From Kineococcus terrestris (GTDB taxonomy: Bacteria > Actinomycetota > Actinomycetes > Actinomycetales > Kineococcaceae), in NCBI RefSeq assembly GCF_041020765.1, contig NZ_JBEUEJ010000015.1: a DNA stretch of 64,000 nucleotides; one strand, written 5' to 3'. A model generated the notes under the pieces. That model was given only the letters and a program-made list of their open reading frames with translations, was not told the DNA's origin and did no database searches. This document shows, piece by piece, positions 25,274 to 32,980 of this stretch (positions are counted from its first letter, which is position 1; each line of letters starts with the position of its first letter). Both the position numbers and the translations under genes were made by a program.

Positions 25274-26488
25274 GTGATCCTCAAGACCTACGGCTGGTCG
25301 TTCGGCGTCACCGCGGTGGGCCTCGTGCTCGCCGCCTGGTACGGCAGCGGCTCCGGGACGGGGGCCCTGCAGGCCCTGGCGCTGGTGGCGATCCTCGGCG
25401 TCCTGGAGGTCAGCCTCTCCTTCGACAACGCCGTCGTGAACGCCACGGTGCTGCAGCGCATGAGCGAGTTCTGGCAGCGGATCTTCCTGACGGTCGGCAT
25501 CGTCATCGCCGTCTTCGGCATGCGGCTGGTCTTCCCGATCCTGCTGGTCAGCGTCACCGCGGGCCTCGGCCCGGTCGAGACCGTGCGCCTGGCGCTGGCG
25601 GGCGGGTCGCCGGAGGAGCCCGGCACCTACGGCTACGAGCTCAACCAGGCGCACCCCACGATCGCGGCCTTCGGCGGGATGTTCCTGCTGATGCTCTTCC
25701 TGGGCTTCGTGTTCGGCGAGAAGGAGCACCACTGGCTGGCGCCGCTGGAGCGCCTGCTGGAGCGCGTGGGGCGCCTGCAGGCCGTGAACGTGGTCGTCGC
25801 CTCCGCCGTCCTGCTCGTGGTGGCCGAGACGTTCGCGACCGAGCACGGGCGCACGGTGCTGGCCGCGGGCCTGGCGGGCATGCTGACGTACCTGCTCGTC
25901 AACGGCCTGGGCGAGCTGTTCAACGTCGAGGAGCACGTCGGGCACGACGAGGACGCGCCGGCGGGCGAGCGCGCTGACGGTGAGCGCGCGACACCGCTGG
26001 ACGGCGGCGGCGCGGCGGTGCCGGCGCGCGGCGGCACGAGCCGGCCGACCGCGGCGGCGAAGGCCACCGGCAAGGCGGCGTTCTTCCTCTTCCTGTACCT
26101 GGAGGTCCTGGACGCCTCGTTCTCCTTCGACGGCGTCGTCGGCGCGTTCGCCATCACCTCCGACCCCATCGTCATCGCCCTCGGCCTGGGCATCGGCGCG
26201 ATGTACATCCGCTCGATGACGGTGCACCTGGTGCGCGAGGGGACGCTGGCGCAGTACCCGTACCTGGAGAACGGCGCGCTGTGGGCCATCGGCGCCCTGG
26301 CCGTCATCCTGCTGCTGAGCATCGAGGTGGAGGTTCCGGAGGTCGTCACGGGCCTGGTCGGGCTGGCGTTCATCGTCTCCGCGCTCGTCTCCTCGATCGT
26401 GCACAACCGCCGCCACCCGGAGGACGCGCGCGTCGGGGCGGAGGGCGGGGAGCCCGCGCAGCACGAGCAGGCGGCCGCCGGCCGCTGA
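25274..26488 (+). CDS. DUF475 / TerC-like integral membrane protein
   Basis: 404 residues with about seven to nine membrane helices. Two TerC-like repeats carry acidic residues within the membrane: EVSLSFDNAVVNATVL near residue 40-55 and VLDASFSFDGVVGAFAIT in the second half. The loop GFVFGEKEHHWLAPLERLLE is typical of DUF475. A 50-residue cytoplasmic linker lies between the halves, and a hydrophilic His/Glu-rich tail ends the protein. TerC relatives move or sense metals (Mn2+ in recent work on Alx/MntP-type families) and partner TerD. The GTG at 25274 (VILKTYGWSF) is the family-typical start. Confidence 0.9.
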   Translation: MILKTYGWSFGVTAVGLVLAAWYGSGSGTGALQALALVAILGVLEVSLSFDNAVVNATVLQRMSEFWQRIFLTVGIVIAVFGMRLVFPILLVSVTAGLGPVETVRLALAGGSPEEPGTYGYELNQAHPTIAAFGGMFLLMLFLGFVFGEKEHHWLAPLERLLERVGRLQAVNVVVASAVLLVVAETFATEHGRTVLAAGLAGMLTYLLVNGLGELFNVEEHVGHDEDAPAGERADGERATPLDGGGAAVPARGGTSRPTAAAKATGKAAFFLFLYLEVLDASFSFDGVVGAFAITSDPIVIALGLGIGAMYIRSMTVHLVREGTLAQYPYLENGALWAIGALAVILLLSIEVEVPEVVTGLVGLAFIVSALVSSIVHNRRHPEDARVGAEGGEPAQHEQAAAGR

Positions 26489-26544
26489 CCGGCGCGCGGG
26501 GCGGCGCGGGGCCGTCCTGGACCGGCACGACGAGGGGAGCGGGA

Positions 26545-27477
26545 GTGGCGGGCGGCGGGCGGCCGGACGAGGCGGTGCACACCTTCCTGGGGCGCCCGGG
26601 CCCGCGGCGCAGCGCCCGCACGCTGGCCGACCACCTGCACCCGCCGCGAGCGGCGCCCCGGCCCTCGCAGCTGGCGCCCCGCCCGCAGCCGATCACCCGC
26701 CCGGCGCCCCCGCCGTCCCCGGCGGCCCCGCCGGCCCCGGCGGCCCCAGCGGCCCGGCCGGCGCCGCGCCCGGCACCGTCCCCCGCCCCGCGGCCGGCGC
26801 CGTCCCCGGAGCCCGCGCCGGAGCCCGCGCCGGTGCCCGCGCCGGTGCCCGCGCCGGAGGTGGGGCGGGCGCGCGCGGCGGAGACCCGCACCGTCCTGGA
26901 CGACGGCTCCCCGGTCACGACCCTCCCGGCCGCCGCCCGCGCCGGCGGGACGCTGCGCATCGCGCTGCGCTGGACGCCGCAGGTCAGCGCCGGCGGGCTG
27001 CGCCGCAGCACCGACGTGCACCTGGGCTGCCTGTGGGAGACCCGCGACGGGCACAGCGGGTCGGTGCAGGCCCTCGGCGGGTTCCTCGCCGCCCCGGGGT
27101 ACGGCACCCGCCAGGTGCTGCGGCTGGGGCCGCGCACCGAGGAGGAGGGCGAGGAGCTGCTGGTCGACACCCGTCACCTCGACGTGCTGCGGCGCGTGGT
27201 CCTGTTCCTGCACGGCACCCGCGGCGCCCCGGACTGGGCCGCGCTGGACCCGCGCGTGACGCTGCGCCGGCGCGACGGCAGCCGCCTGCAGGCGTGGGCG
27301 GGCGCGCCGGCCCCGGGCGCGCGCACGTGCGCGCTGCTGTCGGTGCACGACGTGGCCGGTGACCTCGTGGTGCGCCGCGAGGCCGAGTGGTTCACCGGGC
27401 CGGCCGCCGAGGTCGCCGCCGCGTACGGCTTCGACGTCGACTGGGACCCCACGGGCACCGTCCCCCGCGCCTCGTGA
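26545..27477 (+). CDS. TerD-like domain protein with long Pro/Ala linker
   Basis: 310 residues. A short N-terminal piece (DEAVHTFLGRPGPRRSARTL) is followed by a 95-residue low-complexity linker rich in PAP repeats (PEPAPEPAPVPAPVPAPE). The C-terminal half, from TVLDDGSPVTTLPAA, resembles a TerD-type sandwich: TLRIALRWTPQVS, DVHLGCLWETRDGHSGSVQA and VVLFLHGTRGAPDWAALDPR, ending FDVDWDPTGT. The acidic calcium loop of true TerD proteins is not seen. Stress clusters often carry such divergent TerD-like proteins; function is unknown. GAGGGGAG precedes the GTG. Confidence 0.68.
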   Translation: MAGGGRPDEAVHTFLGRPGPRRSARTLADHLHPPRAAPRPSQLAPRPQPITRPAPPPSPAAPPAPAAPAARPAPRPAPSPAPRPAPSPEPAPEPAPVPAPVPAPEVGRARAAETRTVLDDGSPVTTLPAAARAGGTLRIALRWTPQVSAGGLRRSTDVHLGCLWETRDGHSGSVQALGGFLAAPGYGTRQVLRLGPRTEEEGEELLVDTRHLDVLRRVVLFLHGTRGAPDWAALDPRVTLRRRDGSRLQAWAGAPAPGARTCALLSVHDVAGDLVVRREAEWFTGPAAEVAAAYGFDVDWDPTGTVPRAS

Positions 27478-27564
27478 GGGCGGCGCCCGCGGGGGTGGCA
27501 AGCTGACCCGGGGCCGTGACCGGAGCGAGACCCGGCGCGGCCACCGGCACGACCACGGGCACCA

Positions 27565-27591
27565 CCACGACGACCACGACGACCACGACGA
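27565..27591 (+). repeat. 9-bp tandem repeat, three perfect copies, in the terD leader
   Basis: CCACGACGA three times, ending 15 bases before the terD start at 27607. In one frame the stretch would encode a His/Asp-rich peptide, but that frame has no start codon of its own in the gap. Confidence 0.7.
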
Positions 27592-27606
27592 CCCGCAGGA
27601 GGAGCG

Positions 27607-28188
27607 ATGGCGGTCAGCCTCAGCAAGGGCCAGACGCTGAGCCTTCAGAAGTCCGGCGGCGGCCGGCTGACCCGCGTCTTCATGGGGCTGGGCTGGGACG
27701 CGGTGGCCCGCGGGTTCCTGGGCCGGCGCAAGTCCGTGGACGTCGACCTGGACGCCTCCGCGCTGCTGTTCGACGCGCGCGGCGAGCTGGTGGACCAGGT
27801 GTGGTTCCAGCAGCTGCGCAGCCGCGACGGGTCGGTGCAGCACACCGGCGACAACCTCACCGGCGCCGGTGAGGGCGACGACGAGCGGATCGTCGTGGAC
27901 CTGTCCGCCGTCCCGGCCGCCGTCGCGTCGGTGGTCTTCACCGTGAACAGCTTCACCGGGCAGGACTTCTCCTCGATCGAGAACGCGTTCTGCCGCCTGG
28001 TCGACGCGGCCGGCCCGCAGGAGGTCGAGCTGGCCCGCTACGAGCTGTCCGGGGCCGGGCGGCACACGGCGCAGGTCATGGCCAAGCTGACCCGCCAGGG
28101 CGAGGGCTGGGCGATGACGGCGATCGGCCAGACCGCCTCGGGCCGCACGTTCGGCGACCTGCTGCCCGCCGTGCGGCCGCACCTGTGA
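27607..28188 (+). CDS. TerD family tellurium resistance protein, second copy
   Basis: 193 residues: MAVSLSKGQTLSLQKSGGG, FMGLGWDAV, VDVDLDASALLFDARGELV, VWFQQLRSRDGSVQHTGDN then LTGAGEGDDERIVVDL (acidic calcium loop), and the final ELARYELSGAGRHTAQVMAK. Compared with the copy at 24501 it has a short basic insert (RGFLGRRKS) after the GLGWD motif. AGGAGGAGCG precedes the ATG. It closes the TerC/D part of the cluster and is followed 43 bases later by the metabolite module. Confidence 0.94.
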   Translation: MAVSLSKGQTLSLQKSGGGRLTRVFMGLGWDAVARGFLGRRKSVDVDLDASALLFDARGELVDQVWFQQLRSRDGSVQHTGDNLTGAGEGDDERIVVDLSAVPAAVASVVFTVNSFTGQDFSSIENAFCRLVDAAGPQEVELARYELSGAGRHTAQVMAKLTRQGEGWAMTAIGQTASGRTFGDLLPAVRPHL

Positions 28189-28231
28189 GCACCGCCGTCC
28201 CGGCCGGTCCCGGCGCCCGCCGGCGCTGAGG

Positions 28232-29446
28232 GTGCGGCACTTCTCCGCCCTCGACGCCGGTACCGTCGAGCGGCTCTTCCACGCCCCGCCGCGGGACGTC
28301 GACCTCGCGGGCGACCGCGACGAGCTGGCCGTCGCGCTGGGCGCCACCCTGTACTGCCCGGCGACCCGCCAGCGCCTGGCCGGGGACCTGCTGGGCCTGG
28401 CCTCGCGCGGGGTGCTCAGCGCGGTGGCCTGCCTGGAGGACTCGGTGCCCGACGGGCGCGTCGCCGAGGCCGAGGACACCCTGGTGCGCGAGCTGGCCGG
28501 CCTGGCGCGCTCCCCGCAGTGGCGCGAGCGGCCCCCGATGATGCTGTTCGTGCGCGCGCGCACCCCCGAGCAGCTGCTGCGGGTCGTCGAGCGCAGCGGG
28601 GAGGGCCTGGACTGCCTGCTGGGGTTCGTCGTGCCGAAGTTCGGCGGGTCCCGGCAGCCGGAGCCGGAGCGGTGGCTGGCCGCGGTGCGCCGCGCGGGCG
28701 AGCTGGCCGGGCGCCGGCTGTGGGCGATGCCGGTGCTGGAGAGCCGCGACATCGCCCACCTGGACACCCGGCAGGCCGCCCTGCTGGCCGTGCGCGACGT
28801 CCTGGACGAGCACCGCGACCTCGTCCTGGCCGTGCGCACCGGCGCCACCGACCTGTCGGCGGCCTACGGGCTGCGCCGGCCCCGGGGGCGCACGGTGTGG
28901 GACGTGCGGGTCGTGGCCGACGTGCTGGGCGACGTCGTCAACGTCCTGGGCCGCGCCGACGGGTCCGGGTACCCGATCACCGCGCCCGTGTGGGAGCACT
29001 TCACCTCGGGCGAGCGCGTCGTGCGCTCGGCGCTGGACGCCGGGCCGTTCGAGGAGTCCGGCGCCGAGCAGCTGCGCCGGCGGCTGGAGGAGGCCGGGCT
29101 GGACGGCCTGGTGCGCGAGCTGGAGCTGGACCGGGTCAACGGCCTGCAGGGCAAGACGGTCATCCACCCCTCGCACGTGGCGGTGGTGCACGCCCTGTCG
29201 GTGGTCACGCACGAGGACTTCTGCGACGCGGTCGACATCGTGCGCGCGCCCGGGGGCGGGGCGATGGCCTCCAGCTACCGCAACAAGATGAACGAGGCGG
29301 GCCCGCACCGTCCCTGGGCCGAGCGCGTCCTGGCGCGCGCGGGCGCGTTCGGCGTGGCACGCGAGGACGTCACCTACGTGCACGTGCTGCAGGCGCAGGA
29401 CGAGGCGCACCGCGCCGGGCGGGCGGCCGGGCCGGTGGCCGGGTGA
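28232..29446 (+). CDS. HpcH/HpaI aldolase / citrate lyase-like protein (ter-associated CitE)
   Basis: 404 residues of TIM-barrel lyase fold. The N-terminal ALGATLYCPATRQRLAGDLL, the acidic segment VLSAVACLEDSVPDG, LLGFVVPKFGG and LWAMPVLESRDIAHLD fit the CitE-like group found in ter clusters; VNGLQGKTVIHPSHV matches the conserved C-terminal IHP motif. In comparative genomic work this protein is part of a predicted pathway making a nucleoside-like stress metabolite. Neither substrate nor product is known. The GTG start has only a weak ribosome binding site. Its stop overlaps the next start (GTGA). Confidence 0.87.
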   Translation: MRHFSALDAGTVERLFHAPPRDVDLAGDRDELAVALGATLYCPATRQRLAGDLLGLASRGVLSAVACLEDSVPDGRVAEAEDTLVRELAGLARSPQWRERPPMMLFVRARTPEQLLRVVERSGEGLDCLLGFVVPKFGGSRQPEPERWLAAVRRAGELAGRRLWAMPVLESRDIAHLDTRQAALLAVRDVLDEHRDLVLAVRTGATDLSAAYGLRRPRGRTVWDVRVVADVLGDVVNVLGRADGSGYPITAPVWEHFTSGERVVRSALDAGPFEESGAEQLRRRLEEAGLDGLVRELELDRVNGLQGKTVIHPSHVAVVHALSVVTHEDFCDAVDIVRAPGGGAMASSYRNKMNEAGPHRPWAERVLARAGAFGVAREDVTYVHVLQAQDEAHRAGRAAGPVAG

Positions 29447-30915
29447 GCGCGGCGGGCGCGCTCGGCGCCCCGGTCTGGAGCGGGACGTGGGTGGCGCGGT
29501 GGCTCGGGGTCCGGCTGGAGGACGCCGGCGGCGCCGACGGGCTGGGCGCGCACGACCTCGTCGGCCTGGCGCTGCGCCGCAACCCGCGCCGCGCGCACCT
29601 GCTGGTCTCCACCGTCCTGGGCAAGCACGTGCCCACCGACCCGCGGCTGGTGCGCGCGGCGGCGCTGCGGCTGGGGCACCTCGTGGGCGACGCCCTCGAC
29701 GCCGGCGGTGCCGCGCCCGGTCCCTCGCCGGCGCTGTGGCGCGCGGCCCTGGCCGGGGACGGCGCCGCCGCGGCGAGCGCCCTGGCGAGCCTCCTGGCCC
29801 CGCCGCCGCGCGCGCCGCACGCCCTCGTCCTGGCCTACGCCGAGACGGCGACGGGGCTGGGGCACGGGGTGGCGCAGGCGCTGGGCTGCGCGTGCCTGCA
29901 CTCCACCCGCCGGTCCGTGCCGGGGGCCGTGGACGCGGCCGCGTTCGAGGAGGAGCACTCGCACGCCACCGGGCACCAGGTGCTGGCCGCCGACCCGCAG
30001 GTGCTGGCCGCCCTCGACGACCCGCGGGTGCCGCTGGTCCTGGTCGACGACGAGCTGTCCACCGGCCGCACCGTGGCGAACACCCTGCGGGTCCTGCACG
30101 CGCGCACGGCCCGCCGCCGCTACGTCGTGGCCGGCCTGCTGGACGTGCGCTCGGACGCCGACCGCGCGGCGCTGGAGGCGCTGGGCGCCGAGCTGGGCGC
30201 GCGCGTGGACGTCGTGGCGCTGGCCCGGGGGCGCGTGCACCTGCCGGTGGACGTCCTGGCCCGCGGCGCGGCCCTGGCCGCCGCGGCGGCCCCACCGCCG
30301 GTGCCGGCCGCCGAGGACCGCGAGGACCCCGCCGGCCCCGGCGACGTCGCCGTCCTCGACGGCGGCTGGCCGGACGGCCTGCCGGTGACCGGCCGGGCCG
30401 GGACGTCCGCGGCCGACGGCTCCCGGGTGGCGGCCGCGTGCGAGGAGGTGGCCGGGCGGCTGGCCGGGGAGCTGGCGCCGCGGCTGGCCGGCCGCCCCGG
30501 GCCGCGGGAGGTCCTGGTGCTCGCCACCGAGGAGCTCCTGGACGTCCCGCAGCGCGTCGCCGCCGCCCTGGCCGGCCGGCTGCCCGCGCTGGTGCCCGGC
30601 GCCCGGGTCCTGGTCTCCTCCACGACGCGCTCGCCCGTGCCGGCCGTCGACGATCCCGGGTACGCCGTGCGCACGTCGCTGGCGCTGCCCAGCACCGACC
30701 GCCCCGTCGACGGCCCCGGGCCCCGCTACGCCCACAACGTCCCCGGGGGCCCCGGTGGGGGGCGGCGCTGGGCGGCGTGCGTCCTCGTCGCCGACACCGC
30801 GTCCCCGCGCGCGGCGCTGCTGGCCCCCGGCGGCCCGCTGGCCGCCCTGCGCCCGTCCGCCGGGCACCTGCTGCTCGTCCACCTGCCCGCCGACGCCCGG
30901 GAGCTCGCCCCGTGA
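29443..30915 (+). CDS. Phosphoribosyltransferase with TRSP-like C-terminal domain (ter metabolite module)
   Basis: 490 residues. The PRPP-binding loop VLVDDELSTGRTVANTL is near residues 200-215, and an upstream conserved segment is LVLAYAETATGLGHGVAQAL. From about residue 300 a second region includes REVLVLATEELLDVPQRVAA, VLVSSTTRSPVPAVDDPGY and YAHNVP, which fit the TRSP domain fused to this PRTase. It would attach a ribose-5-phosphate to a base-like substrate in the predicted pathway. Translationally coupled to both neighbours by GTGA overlaps (29443 and 30912). Confidence 0.87.
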   Translation: MSAAGALGAPVWSGTWVARWLGVRLEDAGGADGLGAHDLVGLALRRNPRRAHLLVSTVLGKHVPTDPRLVRAAALRLGHLVGDALDAGGAAPGPSPALWRAALAGDGAAAASALASLLAPPPRAPHALVLAYAETATGLGHGVAQALGCACLHSTRRSVPGAVDAAAFEEEHSHATGHQVLAADPQVLAALDDPRVPLVLVDDELSTGRTVANTLRVLHARTARRRYVVAGLLDVRSDADRAALEALGAELGARVDVVALARGRVHLPVDVLARGAALAAAAAPPPVPAAEDREDPAGPGDVAVLDGGWPDGLPVTGRAGTSAADGSRVAAACEEVAGRLAGELAPRLAGRPGPREVLVLATEELLDVPQRVAAALAGRLPALVPGARVLVSSTTRSPVPAVDDPGYAVRTSLALPSTDRPVDGPGPRYAHNVPGGPGGGRRWAACVLVADTASPRAALLAPGGPLAALRPSAGHLLLVHLPADARELAP

Positions 30916-32111
30916 CCAGCGCGACCACCTCCGCCGGCCCCGGCGTCCCGCGGCGCCCGCCCCAGCCGCTGCGCGGGCCCGCCTTCGGCTCCTACGCCCC
31001 CGACGAGGTCGGCTGGCTGCTGACCGACCTGTCGGGCGCGGCGCTGGAGGCGCCGGTGGAGGAGCGGGAGGAGGCCGTGCAGTCCGGCGGCGCGCACTAC
31101 GCAGAGTCGCTGCCCGTGGAGCACCGCCCCGGCCCCGCGTACCGGGCCCTGTACGAGGAGGCGCTGCGCCGCTCGGCCCGCCGCACGGCCCTCGGGGTGG
31201 GCGTGGTGGCCGAGCTGCTGCGCGCCGAGCGCGGCGAGCAGGTCGTCCTGGCCTCCCTGGCCCGCGCGGGCACGCCCGTCGGCGTCCTGCTGCGCCGCTG
31301 GGCCGCGCAGCGGCTGCACCTGGACTGGCCGCACTTCGCCGTGTCCATCGTGCGCGGGCGCGGCGTCGACGTGGCCGCGCTGCGCTGGCTGGCCGAGCAC
31401 CACGACCCCGCGCGGGTCGTGTTCGTCGACGGCTGGACCGGCAAGGGCGCGATCGTGCGGGAGCTGTCCGCGGCGCTCGCGGCCGCGCCGGTGCCCGGGT
31501 TCTCCGACGACCTGGCGGTGCTCGCCGACCCCGGTGCCTGCGTGCGCACCTTCGGCGGCCGCGGCGACTGGCTCGTGCCCTCGGCGTGCCTGAACTCCAC
31601 GGTCTCCGGGCTGGTCAGCCGCACCGTCCTCAACGACCGCCTGCTGGCGCCGTGGCAGTTCCACGGCGCCAAGCACTACCGCGACCTCGCCGCCGACGAC
31701 GTGTCCGGCGCCTTCCTGGACGCCGTGACCGCCCGCTTCGGCGAGGTGGCCGCGGAGGTCCCGGCCGCCGCGGACGCGGTGCGCGCTGGGGACCGCACCG
31801 CCACCTTCACCGGCTGGCGGGCCGTGGAGGAGCTGTCGGCGGCGTACGGGATCGGCGACGTGAACCTCGTCAAGCCCGGTGTGGGGGAGACGACGCGGGT
31901 GCTGCTGCGGCGGGTGCCGTGGCGGGTGCTGGTGCGCCCGGACGCGGAGCTGGAGCACCCGGGGGACCTGGCGCACGTGCGGCTGCTGGCCGACGAGCGC
32001 GGCGTGCCGGTGGAGGAGGTCCCGGGGCTGGCGTACAGCGCCGTCGGCCTGGTCCACCCGCGGTACACGCGCGGGGCCACGGGCGCCGACGGGCGGGCGG
32101 TGCGCGCGTGA
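30912..32111 (+). CDS. StiP family protein (PRTase-like with Pelota-like C-terminal domain)
   Basis: 399 residues. Databases usually call this family cysteine protease StiP. The sequence shows a PRPP-loop-like motif, VVFVDGWTGKGAI near residues 168-182, which favours a phosphoribosyltransferase fold. The C-terminal end, LLADERGVPVEEVPGLAYS followed by AVGLVHP, is the Pelota/L7Ae-like RNA-binding signature. Conserved N-terminal parts are AFGSYAPDEVGWLLTDLS and GGAHYAESLPVE. Third gene of the metabolite module, with GTGA overlaps at both ends. A second PRTase in the same module suggests two ribosyl transfers or a heteromeric enzyme. Confidence 0.85.
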   Translation: MTSATTSAGPGVPRRPPQPLRGPAFGSYAPDEVGWLLTDLSGAALEAPVEEREEAVQSGGAHYAESLPVEHRPGPAYRALYEEALRRSARRTALGVGVVAELLRAERGEQVVLASLARAGTPVGVLLRRWAAQRLHLDWPHFAVSIVRGRGVDVAALRWLAEHHDPARVVFVDGWTGKGAIVRELSAALAAAPVPGFSDDLAVLADPGACVRTFGGRGDWLVPSACLNSTVSGLVSRTVLNDRLLAPWQFHGAKHYRDLAADDVSGAFLDAVTARFGEVAAEVPAAADAVRAGDRTATFTGWRAVEELSAAYGIGDVNLVKPGVGETTRVLLRRVPWRVLVRPDAELEHPGDLAHVRLLADERGVPVEEVPGLAYSAVGLVHPRYTRGATGADGRAVRA

Positions 32112-32944
32112 GCGGCCCGCTGGCGGCCAGCGACCTGGACCAGACCCTCGTCTTCTCCCGCCGCTCGGCGCGCGCCGACGTGGCCGGCCTCGTCCCGGTC
32201 GAGGAGTACCGCGGCGAGACGATCTCCTGGGTGACGCCGCGCGCGTGGGAGCTGCTGGGCCGGCTGGTCGCCACGGGCGCCTTCGTCCCGGTCACGACCC
32301 GCACGAGCGAGCAGTACGCGCGGCTGCGCTGGCCGGGCCCGGTGCCCCGCTGGGCGGTCACCGCCAACGGCGGCGTGCTGCTGCGGGACGGCGTGCCGGA
32401 CGCCGCGTGGGCGCGGCGCGTCGAGGGGGTGCTCGCCGGCTGCGCGCCGGTCGAGCGCGCGCGCGCGGCGCTGGCCCGGCTGGCCGCCGACCTGCACGCC
32501 GCCGTCCCCGGCTCGCAGGCGCCGGCGGTGCGGGCCGTGGACCGGCTGTTCTGCTACGCGGTGCTGCGCGAGGGGCAGCGCGAGCACCTGGAGGGCCCGC
32601 GGCTGGGCGAGCTGACGGCCCTGCTGGACGGCTGGGGGCACACCGTCTCCCTGCAGGGCCGCAAGCTCTACGCCGTGCCGCGGCCGCTGACGAAGTCCGC
32701 CGCGGTCGCCGAGGTCGCCGCGCGCCTGGGCGCGGACGGTTTCGTCGCCGCCGGCGACTCCCTGCTCGACGTGGACCTGCTGCGCGCGGCGCGCGACGCC
32801 CGCCGCCCGCGCCACGGGGAGCTGTTCGCCGCCGGCTGGGACGGGCCGGCGCAGCTGACCGCGGCCGCCGGCGCGGCGGCGGGGGAGGAGGTCGCGGCGT
32901 GGCTGCTGGCCGCCGCGACCGCCGCCCCCGAGCGCGTCACCTGA
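32108..32944 (+). CDS. HAD family hydrolase (ter metabolite module)
   Basis: 278 residues of the Cof/sucrose-phosphatase-like HAD type. Motif I is ASDLDQTLVF (nucleophile Asp9, acid Asp11); motif II is VTTRTSEQY; the Lys of motif III is in RPLTKSAAVAEVA; and motif IV is AAGDSLLDVDLL near residue 215. A cap domain sits between. It should dephosphorylate the phosphoribosylated product. Last gene of the module; it ends 12 bases before the convergent permease stop, with no hairpin between them. Confidence 0.88.
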   Translation: MSGPLAASDLDQTLVFSRRSARADVAGLVPVEEYRGETISWVTPRAWELLGRLVATGAFVPVTTRTSEQYARLRWPGPVPRWAVTANGGVLLRDGVPDAAWARRVEGVLAGCAPVERARAALARLAADLHAAVPGSQAPAVRAVDRLFCYAVLREGQREHLEGPRLGELTALLDGWGHTVSLQGRKLYAVPRPLTKSAAVAEVAARLGADGFVAAGDSLLDVDLLRAARDARRPRHGELFAAGWDGPAQLTAAAGAAAGEEVAAWLLAAATAAPERVT

Positions 32945-32980
32945 GCGCGCCGCGGGTCACTTGATCGCGCCGCGCGTCAC
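32942..32980. repeat. 19-bp direct repeat with 20-bp period at the convergent stop codons
   Basis: Two copies (32942-32960 and 32962-32980) differing at two positions. They cover the HAD stop and the last codons and stop of the permease, so the permease ending VTRGAIK is followed in another frame by a decayed second copy. Confidence 0.6.

Noticed and set aside
27359..27640. Small His/Asp-rich metal-binding peptide gene before terD
   Set aside because: The frame has no start codon in the intergenic gap and would need to begin inside the preceding gene; reported only as a repeat.
19964..32944. Tellurium cluster as a recent mobile island
   Set aside because: No integrase, transposase, tRNA junction, direct repeats or base composition change is visible; codon use looks like that of the neighbours.
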